Source: Deltaproteobacteria bacterium (lineage in GTDB: Bacteria; Myxococcota_A; UBA796; UBA9615). From it: a stretch of 56,118 bases of DNA. The notes beneath the pieces were generated by a model, which saw only the letters and a program-made list of their open reading frames with translations, ran no database searches and had not been told where the DNA came from. The stretch is from the NCBI GenBank assembly GCA_023954745.1, contig JAGSHC010000009.1, positions 1 to 56,118 on the forward strand, written 5' to 3'. The stretch's first letter is position 1, and each line of letters starts with the position of its first letter. This document shows, one piece after another, positions 18,301 through 25,581 of this stretch. A program made the position numbers and the translations under genes.

Positions 18301-19460
18301 AGACGCGCTGCCAGGTTCACCACCGCACCGATCATCGTGTACTCGCGGCGCCGCCTGCTCCCGATCAGTCCCGCAAAGACCCGCCCCGTGGCGATGCCGA
18401 TGCTGCTGCGCAGGCCGAGGGTCTCGAGGTCCTGTTCGATGGCGCTGGCCGCGTGGCACGCATCGGCGGGGCGCACGCCGGCCGCGGCGGGAGGGAGCCC
18501 CAGGGCGGCGACGACGGTGGTGCCCTTGTCGTCGACGGAGACCTTGTCGAGGGCGCCCCCGGCCCGCTCGAGCCGCTTCTGCACGCTCACGAGGGCCTGG
18601 TGGAGGAGGTCGCGTCCGGCCGGAGTACCGTCGTCGGCCCCGGAGATGTTGATGAACAGCACCGTGAGTCGGCGGTACTCGGCGAGGTAGCCCCCGAGCC
18701 CCTCGCGCACGTGGGCGTGGACCGCAGTGGGCACGTAGGACCACAGGCTGTCGTCGAGCTGCGGGTCCGGCTCCCCTGGGTCGATTGCCGCTGCTGCCGT
18801 GCGTCGTGGAATCGACCGGAGGACGCTCCCGCCCGAGGGAAGTGGCCGGGTCTCGAGCCCGGCGCCGGCGACCTCGCGGGCGAAGGGGGTGAGGGCGACC
18901 ATGCCGCGATGGGTCTCCGTCAGCACCTGCCCGATGTTGCGCAGCGGGCGCCCCACCACCACCAACTCCCACCGATCCTGGTGACCACCGATGCGTCCCG
19001 AGGACACCTTCCCGGCACCCACGACCACACGTTGGGAGAGCTGGTGTGCGCGGTCCCCCTCGGTCCGACTCACCGCCAATGCACAGCGGCCGGCCGCAAG
19101 AACCGCGTCGCGAAGTGCGCCGGGAGAGTCGTCCTGGACCGGCCAGATGGCGACGATGGCGTCGCCGGCAAACTTGACGACCTCCCCCGCGTGCTCCGCG
19201 ACCAGATCGATCCATCGTCCGAACTGGGCGTTGAGGATGGAGACGAGCCGGTCGGAGGCGTGGTCGCCGTAGGTCTCAGCCAAGGACTCCGCGAGCAGCG
19301 AGAAGCCGCTGATGTCCGCGAACATCAACGCCGCCTTCTGCTCGACGAACGTCGCGCCCCCGTCGTCGGCGGAGAGGGCAAGCCGTTCGGCGAGGCGGAT
19401 TGGCAGGAAGCTCGCGACCTCGGAGCGCTCTGCCCCCTGTTGGCCCGACGTGTCGGTCAT
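15297..19460 (-). CDS. sAC-like dual-cyclase/ATPase/TPR regulatory protein
   Basis: 1387 residues with the architecture of mammalian soluble adenylyl cyclase (ADCY10). Cyclase domain 1 (about 40-215) has FADISGF with metal Asp49, and KFAGDAIVAIW with Lys96 and Asp100. Cyclase domain 2 (about 265-440) has VLFINISG, where the first metal Asp is replaced, then DKGTTVVAALGLP and EYTMIGAVVNLAARL. That asymmetry is the same as in sAC, where C1 carries the metals. A STAND-type NTPase follows with Walker A GPTGIGKT and Walker B VLLLDDIHYFD, then about 700 residues of helical TPR-like repeats. It could make cAMP or act as a nucleotide-gated scaffold. It begins 10 bp after the stop of the second membrane-cyclase-like gene, with GAGAGGTGA overlapping that stop, so the two form an operon. 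Confidence 0.9.
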   Translation of the reverse strand: MTDTSGQQGAERSEVASFLPIRLAERLALSADDGGATFVEQKAALMFADISGFSLLAESLAETYGDHASDRLVSILNAQFGRWIDLVAEHAGEVVKFAGDAIVAIWPVQDDSPGALRDAVLAAGRCALAVSRTEGDRAHQLSQRVVVGAGKVSSGRIGGHQDRWELVVVGRPLRNIGQVLTETHRGMVALTPFAREVAGAGLETRPLPSGGSVLRSIPRRTAAAAIDPGEPDPQLDDSLWSYVPTAVHAHVREGLGGYLAEYRRLTVLFINISGADDGTPAGRDLLHQALVSVQKRLERAGGALDKVSVDDKGTTVVAALGLPPAAAGVRPADACHAASAIEQDLETLGLRSSIGIATGRVFAGLIGSRRRREYTMIGAVVNLAARLMSSTHEGIVCDAATAEAGGDGVVFAPLGEIGVKGLEGGVPVFRPLIEIREPGLTTDSYRTLPLVGRDKERALLGAHLDTALSGTTVAVALRGPTGIGKTRLMLHVHEMASERGARVLLTSGSKAAQETPYEPWRDVVRRILDLDAEERPETSRQRVEEALSGDPSLQRRMPLLESVLHLGFPDNEFTATLKGELRAEMTDELLVQVLSLGRGDEAAQVLLLDDIHYFDSASIGALRLALTRLERTLVLATAPSLFAQESETPNGEADLDLATVELEGLDADDLRRLAAESLGAADTADAVRDWLFQHTSGNPLYCLELVRELAERQDLGLDPASQQLQFGAEVDVPGIRVPDSLEAAVRSRMDVLSPMEQLVLKTAAIIGMSFDPLQLLDALPVERDQATVLETVAALRRSGLIERSASGTVRFRHGVVQDVAYHSVTGRNRSAIHEAVAQWYESHRGERLSAFYPVLARHWSEAGDVPKALHYLEAAGQQALDLGNTREAVDFYGRAFEWCEREPERSLALAPPLRRARWHRNLGMAEDTRCRYQAAETSFRRAADELGLWIPRSAAGWTFLLLRESARRVWHNLFKGRYRALPEPEDSQGPANSSVSVPAERAALTHSMYETYYWTGDFELSMPAIALWAVNLAEVARLPAFSLAYLGFTLGVMRLSGPADRAFLRARQTAEYAHDVRIFCDICISEGSYLSLFGRWERGDAMFDLALERATEVGHLRLIQYAKGARTFWRLYQGQGTPHIPAILEEIQTNRTRTPGSGELAFNVSYAYGKLAAAQLDSDQAGEVPGTLDRMERALGDHDLPVQRVFHQSVRAIVAMRAGDMQATRAAALAGLALLEGKAKTEPTAFLPYAFLAEALLFLLESGETGSEVEAGLSRSLDLLGGLARAFPVCGPRHLVLTGRREAWRGSTKAAVRTWERASALAKSLEMTLDAGLVDLLMASLPGHAPAESEARLRAAHAVFASLESPWYLAKAEAALRSLDVNGGSEP

Positions 19461-19470
19461 CGCAGCTGAG

Positions 19471-20223
19471 TCACCTCTCCGGGGGGCCCTTGATCATCCT
19501 CGCCCGGCGGTGCCTTACAAGGGCGATGAGGAAGAGGAAGTTGAACACCGTGATGATGGCCGACATCGTCATCGAGAAGCTGTTGAACGAGGTCTTTGGG
19601 CCCCACTGCCAGTCCGCGACGACCGGGATCGCGATGAAGCCCACCACGTCGGTGCAGACCCGGACGATGCCGGCGAGGTAGTTGATTCCTCCGAGGCGGG
19701 GGCGCTCCAGGATTAGGAAGAAGAAGAGGATCGCCATCCCCATGTCGTAGGCGATGCCGATCATGCTGCCCTGGTTGCCCTTTTGAAAGGGATAGACGTC
19801 CGTGAACGTCCAGACGAACGCATAGGCCATCACCAACGACATCGCGATCAGGGGGACCCAGATCTTCTTGATCACGAGGTTGGGTTGCCAGCGGGCCCCC
19901 CACCGGAACAGCTGGTACACGATGACGACGTCGATGATCGCCCAGATCCGGCAGCCCCAAACGATCAGGTTGCTCCCTTCGGGGAACCCGGGTGGGGCCT
20001 GATAGAACCAGCCGAAGTAGACCTCGTAGGTGAAGTTGAGGCAGATGGCGAGGGCGGGGATGCCGTACGACTTGTCCTTGAAGCCCTGATAGATGGTGAG
20101 CCCATAGACGATGAGCCAGCCAATCATGATCAGGCAGGTCAGGACGGTACCGAACGTCCCTCCGCCAAACAGCCCGTTGCCTCCCCCGAACTGGGTACTG
20201 AAGAGATGAATCAAGTGGTGCAC
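19471..20223 (-). CDS. Pyr4/PaxB-like membrane protein, homologue 2
   Basis: 250 residues from GTG at 20223. An in-frame GTG at 20238 would add five residues, but AGGAGG sits six bases before 20223, so I prefer the shorter form. It has about seven hydrophobic segments. IPALAICLNFTYEVYFGW matches FPALALGLNLSWEITWT of the protein at 13299, keeping the second-helix Glu (Glu67 in this numbering), and an R-x-x-x-x-x-V helix aligns later. The last helix (MTMSAIITVFNFLFL) lacks the Asp that homologue 1 and Pyr4 have, so catalysis may be altered or lost. It is the first gene of an operon with the sAC-like regulator. It could be a second cyclase, a partner subunit or a membrane sensor. Confidence 0.72.
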   Translation of the reverse strand: MHHLIHLFSTQFGGGNGLFGGGTFGTVLTCLIMIGWLIVYGLTIYQGFKDKSYGIPALAICLNFTYEVYFGWFYQAPPGFPEGSNLIVWGCRIWAIIDVVIVYQLFRWGARWQPNLVIKKIWVPLIAMSLVMAYAFVWTFTDVYPFQKGNQGSMIGIAYDMGMAILFFFLILERPRLGGINYLAGIVRVCTDVVGFIAIPVVADWQWGPKTSFNSFSMTMSAIITVFNFLFLIALVRHRRARMIKGPPER

Positions 20224-20372
20224 TGGTCCTCCTCCCACACGCGCCTAGCGGCGACTCCACCCCCGTTTCGACGGTATCAGGGCACGTGCTGGTGCGGAGG
20301 TCGCCACGGGCACCAGTGGCGGCTCTCGCGGTGCCTCGTCATATTGCGGCGGAACCCCGGAGGGCCGCCGCC

Positions 20373-21281
20373 ATGATGACCGAGAACATGAAGTCCAACC
20401 CCCTGCGCCTCATCCAGTGGCAGCAGAAGAATGTGTACTTCTACATCGTCACCGGGACCATCGCCTGGGCCCTCATCGAGCCCCTGGGCATGGACTTTCT
20501 GAAGCTCCCCGTCATGCCCATCAGCATCGTCGGTGCCGCCATCGGCATCTTCACGTCGTTCCGCGCCAACCAGGCGTACGACCGGTGGTGGGAGGGCCGC
20601 AAGCTGTGGGGCAAGCTGATCAACACCTCGCGCCACTTCGCCGACCAGGCCCTCCGCTACACGAAGCCCGACGACCGCGAGACGGCCGAGCGCCTCGTCC
20701 TGCGCCACGTGACCTACGTGCATGCCCTGCGCTGCCTGCTGCGCAAGCAGGACCCGTTCGCCGACGCGGACTTCAAGCGTCACCTGACCGACGAGAACGC
20801 CGACCTCAAGGACAGCACCAACCTCACCCACGCGCTGCTCGACCGGCAGCTCACGGACCTGGTGGCTCTCGCCGATGCCGATCGACTCGATGCCTTCCGC
20901 CTGGCGTCCTTCGACGTCTCGCTGATGGACCTCCTGAACATTCAGGGTGGGTGCGAGCGCATCAAGGGCACCCCACTCCCCAGGGGCTACGGGTTCATCG
21001 CCGAGACGATGATCAAGCTCTTCGCGGTGTTGTTGCCCTTCGCGCTGGTGCACGAGATGGGGTTCATGGCGATCCCCATGAACATGCTCGTTTGCCTCGC
21101 CTTTGCCCTCATCAGCGAGGCGGGTCGCGTGCTCGAGGACCCCTTCAGCCTCTTCTACAACGGCCTGCCCCTCCAGGCCCTCAGCATCAAGATCGAGCGC
21201 AACGTCCGCCAGGTCATGGGCGTGCCGCTCGCCGAGCTGCCCCCGTCGGAGAAGGAGTCGGCCATCGGCGTCTTGATGTAG
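20373..21281 (+). CDS. bestrophin-family anion channel
   Basis: 302 residues matching prokaryotic bestrophins (PF01062), pentameric anion or cation channels of the inner membrane. Typical features are the early WQQKNVYFYIVTGTIAWALIE helix, the FRANQAYDRWWEGRKLWG segment following the second helix, the central LVDYLN-like region here as LLNIQGGCERIKGTPLP, and a late GRVLEDPF motif matching the family's acidic segment. The ATG at 20373 is followed by another at 20376; GGAGGG lies about 10 bases upstream, so either may be used. It is divergent from the second membrane-cyclase-like gene (149-bp gap). No direct link to neighbours is visible. Confidence 0.9.
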   Translation: MMTENMKSNPLRLIQWQQKNVYFYIVTGTIAWALIEPLGMDFLKLPVMPISIVGAAIGIFTSFRANQAYDRWWEGRKLWGKLINTSRHFADQALRYTKPDDRETAERLVLRHVTYVHALRCLLRKQDPFADADFKRHLTDENADLKDSTNLTHALLDRQLTDLVALADADRLDAFRLASFDVSLMDLLNIQGGCERIKGTPLPRGYGFIAETMIKLFAVLLPFALVHEMGFMAIPMNMLVCLAFALISEAGRVLEDPFSLFYNGLPLQALSIKIERNVRQVMGVPLAELPPSEKESAIGVLM

Positions 21282-21448
21282 AGCGCGGGTGACACTCGCG
21301 CGGCTCTGGGGGGGCGGGACCATGACCAACTCGAGCAACCTCCGGGTCGAGTGCGGCGGCGACGCCAGCGGGGTCGAGGCGAGGAACTCCAGCAGCGTGA
21401 ACTGATCCCGCCTCGACGGAGCCCGTTCGGTCGCTACATTGCGCGCCC

Positions 21449-22510
21449 TTGCGCGCCTACTTCCTCGCAGCAGCCCTCGTCCTCTCGGCCTGTCCCAGCG
21501 CCGAGCCCGAGGCTCCTGCGCCCAAGGAGCGCCCGCCGGCCCCGGTGACGGTGGCCGAAGCGTCACCGCCGCGCCTCGATCGGAGCTTTCCGGTGCTCGG
21601 TGAAGTACGCACGCGCCATCGGGCGGAGCTCGCGGTGGGCGTGGACGGTCCCATCGTGCGTCTCGACGCCCTCGAAGGCGCCGTGGTGAGCAAGGGAGAC
21701 CTGCTCGTTCAGGTGGACGACTCCGTCGCTCGCGCTGAGCTCGCGGCGGCCGCAGCGGCGGTGGACGAGGCGGCGGCGGGACTGAAGCGGGCCGAGATGG
21801 ACCTCGCCCGATACAGCAAGGTGTCGGCCGACGTGCTCGCCCAGTCCGAGGTGGACCGGGTCGGCGCCGATGTGGCCGGCCTGACGGCGCGGCTCAGGAG
21901 CGCGGAGGCTCGGGTCGCCGAGATGAGGGCGCGCATCGCCCGTCACGCGGTGCGGGCTCCCTTCAGCGGCGCGGTGACGCGACGTCACGCAGACCCCGGC
22001 GACTGGGTCACCCCCGGCCGCATCCTCGTGGAGCTGGCGTCCACCACGGACCTCGACGTGCTCGTGGACGTGGACGCCGCCCTGGCCGGTCTCGTGAAGG
22101 CCGGAGACGCGGCGACCCTGCGGGTGCGAGGCTCCGAGGTGCCCTCCACCATCGCCGCGGTGGTCCCCGTGCTCGACCCCGCGACGCGCACGGCGCGGGT
22201 GCGGCTCAGCCCTGGCGAGTCCGACCTGCTCATCCCGGGAGCCCCCCTCACGGTGGTCTTCGAGACCACAGCTCAGCTCGACATCGGAGCCCGCGTTCCT
22301 CGGGACGCCCTGATGGCGGGCCCGGCTGGCTCCGCGGTGGTGCGGGTGCGTGGGGATGCGGCGGAGCGCGTCGAGGTGAGGGTGCTCGCCGAGTCCCCGG
22401 AGTTCGCCCTCGTGGACGGCATCGAGCCAGGGGACCTCGTCGTCACCCGAGGCAACGAGATGCTGCGCCCTGGCCAGACCGTCGTGGCCACGAAGGAGGA
22501 CGCGGGGTGA
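21449..22510 (+). CDS. RND efflux periplasmic adaptor (MFP) lipoprotein
   Basis: 353 residues from a TTG start at 21449. Lipobox LVLSAC (Cys15) anchors it to a membrane. The order is a beta-barrel start, a first lipoyl half (GPIVRLDALEGAVVSKGDLLVQVDD), an alpha-helical hairpin rich in Ala/Glu/Arg, a second lipoyl half (VRAPFSGAVTRRHADPGDWV), beta-barrel and membrane-proximal domains. This is the standard membrane-fusion-protein layout linking an RND pump to an outer-membrane channel. It overlaps the pump gene by GTGA and is the first gene of a three-gene efflux operon. No regulator is adjacent and the substrate is unknown. Confidence 0.93.
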   Translation: MRAYFLAAALVLSACPSAEPEAPAPKERPPAPVTVAEASPPRLDRSFPVLGEVRTRHRAELAVGVDGPIVRLDALEGAVVSKGDLLVQVDDSVARAELAAAAAAVDEAAAGLKRAEMDLARYSKVSADVLAQSEVDRVGADVAGLTARLRSAEARVAEMRARIARHAVRAPFSGAVTRRHADPGDWVTPGRILVELASTTDLDVLVDVDAALAGLVKAGDAATLRVRGSEVPSTIAAVVPVLDPATRTARVRLSPGESDLLIPGAPLTVVFETTAQLDIGARVPRDALMAGPAGSAVVRVRGDAAERVEVRVLAESPEFALVDGIEPGDLVVTRGNEMLRPGQTVVATKEDAG

Positions 22511-25500
22511 GGCCCGGGTTGCTGGGGGCGGCGATCTCCCGACCGGTGGCGGTGCTCGCGGGCCTCGCGATGCTCATGCTCTTCGGTGCGCTGTCGGTGG
22601 TGGGGCTACCCATCCAGCTGACCCCCGATGTCGAGGTCCCGCGCCTCTCGGTGCAGACCCGTTGGCCGGGGGCGTCGCCGCCGGAGATCGAGCGGGAGAT
22701 TCTCCAAGAGCAGGAAGACGTGCTCAAGGGGTTGCGTGGTCTCGTGCTCATGAGCAGTGAGGCCGGGTCCGACCGCGGCACCGTGACTCTGGAGTTCGAG
22801 GTGGGCACCGACCTCGACGACGCACTGGTGCGCGTCACCAACCGCCTGGTGCAGGTGCCGTCGTATCCGGAGTCTGCGCGAGAGCCCGTGGTGTCCACCT
22901 CGGATGCCTCCGGGCCTCCGCTGGCCGTGGTGCTCATCCAGGACCCCGAGGGCGGCCCCGTCGGCGGGAACCGAACCTGGGTGCAAGAGCAGGTGTTGCC
23001 TCGCCTCGAGCGCATCCCTGGGGTCTCGCGCATCGACCACTTCGGCGGCCGCGACACGGAGGTCGTCATCTCCTATCGACCTCACGACCTGGCGTCGCGG
23101 GGGGTGCCGCTGGACCAGATGGTGCGGGCGGTGCGCGCTGAGCTTCAAGACAGCTCCGGCGGGGACGTGGACCTCGGCAAGCGCCGCTACGCGGTGCGCA
23201 CCCTGGCGACGCCGGACTCCCTCGCGGGCTTCCGCGACCTGGTCCTCAAGCCAGGCACAGGCACGAATCCCGCCGTGCGCCTCGGGGATGTGGCGAGCGT
23301 CGATCTCGGCCTGCGCAAGCAGGGCGCGAAGGTGTTTGGGGACGACCACGAGTCCCTGGCGCTCCTCCTCCGCCGCGAAGCCGGCAGCAACGTGCTCGAG
23401 GTGACCGAGCTCATCAAGGAGGAGATCGCGCGCATTCAGGATGAGCAGATGGCGCCCCGCGGACTCAGCATCCGCATCGCGAGCGACCAGACGGACTACA
23501 TCTACGGCGCCCTGGGGCTGGTGCGGCAGAACCTCCTGCTCGGCGGGTTGCTCGCGGCGCTGGTGCTGTTCGGCTTCCTGCGCTCGTTCCGCGCCGCGGC
23601 CCTCGTGTCCCTCGCGATTCCGGTGTGCGTCGTGGGCACCGCCCTGGGCATGTCGCTGCTGGGGCGGACCCTCAACGTGGTCTCGCTGGCGGGAATGGCG
23701 TTCGCCGTGGGCATGGTGGTGGACAACGCCATCGTGGTGCTCGAGTCCATCGACGCCTGGCGCAGCAAGGCCGCGGATGCCGCCGAGGCCGCCTACGAGG
23801 GCACGCGCGAGGTGTGGGGCGCCATCCTCGCCTCGACGCTCACCACCGTCGCGGTGTTCGTCCCGATCATCGCGTGGCAGGACGAGGTGGGCTACCTGCT
23901 CCGGGACGTCGCCATCGCCATCTCCCTGGCCGTCTCCCTCTCCCTGGTCGCCAGCGAGCTCGTGGTGCCGTCCTTCGCTGGTCGCTTGTTGAGCGTGGGG
24001 GGCCCGAGCGAAGGGGGCGCAGTGCAGCGCATCGCAGACGCCGTCGGCAGCTTCGTGCGTCGGATGACCAGCAGCATGGGGCTGTCGGGGCTCGTGGCTG
24101 TCTCCGCTCCGGTGGCCATGGCCCTGCTCGCCCTCAGCTTGCTGCCCCCAATGGAGTATCTGCCCACCGGCAACCGCAACTTCCTGTTCGGCGCGCTCAT
24201 CCCGCCCCCGTCCTACTCGGTGCCGGAGATGACCGCCATCGGCGAGCGCTTCCAGAAGGGAATGCTCGCCCACACCGGAGAAGACGGCCAGGAGCCGCGC
24301 ATCACCCGCTCCTTCTTCGTGGCGCGTCCCGGCCTCGCCTTCATGGGGGCCGAGGCGGTGGACCCGGACGGCATCTCCGACCTCGTGGGTCTCTACCGCA
24401 GCAAGCAGCGAGAGATTCCGGGCGTCATCGGGGTGGCGTCCCAGGCCTCGTTGTTCGGTCGCGGCCTCGCCAGCTCCCGCTCCATCGAGGTGGACATCAC
24501 CGGGTCGGACCTCGGGGTCCTGGCTGGCATCGGCGGCCGCATGATGGGCATGGTCCGCGAGGTGCTGCCCGGAGCCCAGGTGCGTCCCATCCCGTCTCTC
24601 AACGCAGGGGCGCCGGAGTTTCAGCTGGAGCCGCGGCGCGACGAGCTCGCCCGCAACGGCCTCACCGGAGCAGAGCTCGGAGCGGCGGTGGACGCGCTGG
24701 TGGACGGTCGCATCGTGGGCGAACTCGCCCGGGGCGGGCAGCCGAAGCTCGACGTCGTCGTGCGTCCCGCCGGGGGAGGGGTCGCCACGGCGGACGAGCT
24801 GCGGGGCGCGCCCATCGCGACGGGGCAGGGGAGCGTCGTCCCCCTCGGAACCCTGGCGGTGGTGCACGAGCGCGCAGGTCCGACCCAGATTCGGCGCATC
24901 GAGCGGCGCCGTGGCATCACGATTCGCGTCTCGCCGCCGGACGACGTGGCCCTGGAGGACGGCATCGCGCTGTTGCGGGAGAAGGTCATCTCGCCCTTGC
25001 GCGCGGACCTCCCCCAGGATGTGCAGCTCACCCTGGCCGGCACCGCGGACAAGCTGAGCCAGGCCCAGGGCCGCATGGGCAACGTGCTCTTGCTGGCGCT
25101 CGTCATCAGCTTCTTGCTCCTGGCGGCGCTCTTCGAAGACCTGCTGGCGCCCATGGTGGTGCTCGTGACCGTGCCCCTGGCCGCGGCGGGCGGGGTGGCT
25201 GGGCTTCGGCTCGTGGACGCGGTGCTGGCGCCCCAGCCCCTGGACATGCTGAGCGCGCTGGGGTTCGTCATCCTCATCGGGATCGTGGTGAACAACGCCA
25301 TTCTCGTGGTGGACGGCGCGCTCGTACGCTTGAGAGAGGGCGCAAGTCTCGCGGGCGCCCTCGAGGGCGCCGTGGCTCGGCGCACCCGCCCCATCCTGAT
25401 GTCGGCGCTGACGTCTCTGGCGGGGCTGCTGCCCCTGGTGTTGCTGCCGGGCAGCGGCTCGGAGCTCTACCGGGGAGTCGGCGCCATCGTGCTCGGCGGA

Positions 25501-25581
25501 TTGGCGTTGAGTACCGCGCTGACGCTGTTCGTGGTGCCCGCAGTGTTTGCCGTGGTCTGGCGGATCGCGAGGCGCGCCTGA
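22507..25581 (+). CDS. RND efflux permease (AcrB/HAE1-like)
   Basis: 1024 residues, the usual size for HAE1-type proton-driven inner-membrane pumps. It has two repeats of six transmembrane helices with large periplasmic loops. The first repeat starts AISRPVAVLAGLAMLMLFG; helix 4 carries the proton-relay acid in VGMVVDNAIVVLESI; the second repeat has VILIGIVVNNAILVVDG. LNVVSLAGMAFAVGM and PILMSALTSLAGLLPLV are family signatures. The GTG start overlaps the adaptor stop, and its TGA overlaps the ATG of the outer-membrane gene by one base. All three components are therefore made together. Substrates are likely amphiphilic compounds or solvents; heavy-metal (CzcA) motifs are not evident. Confidence 0.95.
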   Translation: MRPGLLGAAISRPVAVLAGLAMLMLFGALSVVGLPIQLTPDVEVPRLSVQTRWPGASPPEIEREILQEQEDVLKGLRGLVLMSSEAGSDRGTVTLEFEVGTDLDDALVRVTNRLVQVPSYPESAREPVVSTSDASGPPLAVVLIQDPEGGPVGGNRTWVQEQVLPRLERIPGVSRIDHFGGRDTEVVISYRPHDLASRGVPLDQMVRAVRAELQDSSGGDVDLGKRRYAVRTLATPDSLAGFRDLVLKPGTGTNPAVRLGDVASVDLGLRKQGAKVFGDDHESLALLLRREAGSNVLEVTELIKEEIARIQDEQMAPRGLSIRIASDQTDYIYGALGLVRQNLLLGGLLAALVLFGFLRSFRAAALVSLAIPVCVVGTALGMSLLGRTLNVVSLAGMAFAVGMVVDNAIVVLESIDAWRSKAADAAEAAYEGTREVWGAILASTLTTVAVFVPIIAWQDEVGYLLRDVAIAISLAVSLSLVASELVVPSFAGRLLSVGGPSEGGAVQRIADAVGSFVRRMTSSMGLSGLVAVSAPVAMALLALSLLPPMEYLPTGNRNFLFGALIPPPSYSVPEMTAIGERFQKGMLAHTGEDGQEPRITRSFFVARPGLAFMGAEAVDPDGISDLVGLYRSKQREIPGVIGVASQASLFGRGLASSRSIEVDITGSDLGVLAGIGGRMMGMVREVLPGAQVRPIPSLNAGAPEFQLEPRRDELARNGLTGAELGAAVDALVDGRIVGELARGGQPKLDVVVRPAGGGVATADELRGAPIATGQGSVVPLGTLAVVHERAGPTQIRRIERRRGITIRVSPPDDVALEDGIALLREKVISPLRADLPQDVQLTLAGTADKLSQAQGRMGNVLLLALVISFLLLAALFEDLLAPMVVLVTVPLAAAGGVAGLRLVDAVLAPQPLDMLSALGFVILIGIVVNNAILVVDGALVRLREGASLAGALEGAVARRTRPILMSALTSLAGLLPLVLLPGSGSELYRGVGAIVLGGLALSTALTLFVVPAVFAVVWRIARRA

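Noticed and set aside
15390-19469. 1359-residue open frame on the plus strand opposite the sAC-like gene
   Set aside because: Shadow of the minus-strand gene; His/Gly/Ala/Arg-rich with no motif, produced by high GC at codon position 3.
21282-21320. GAGCGCG...CGCGC hairpin after the bestrophin gene as a terminator
   Set aside because: Weak imperfect stem with no T tract; cannot be told from chance in such GC-rich sequence.
22606-24867. 753-residue minus-strand frame opposite the RND pump gene
   Set aside because: Antisense shadow without recognisable domain.
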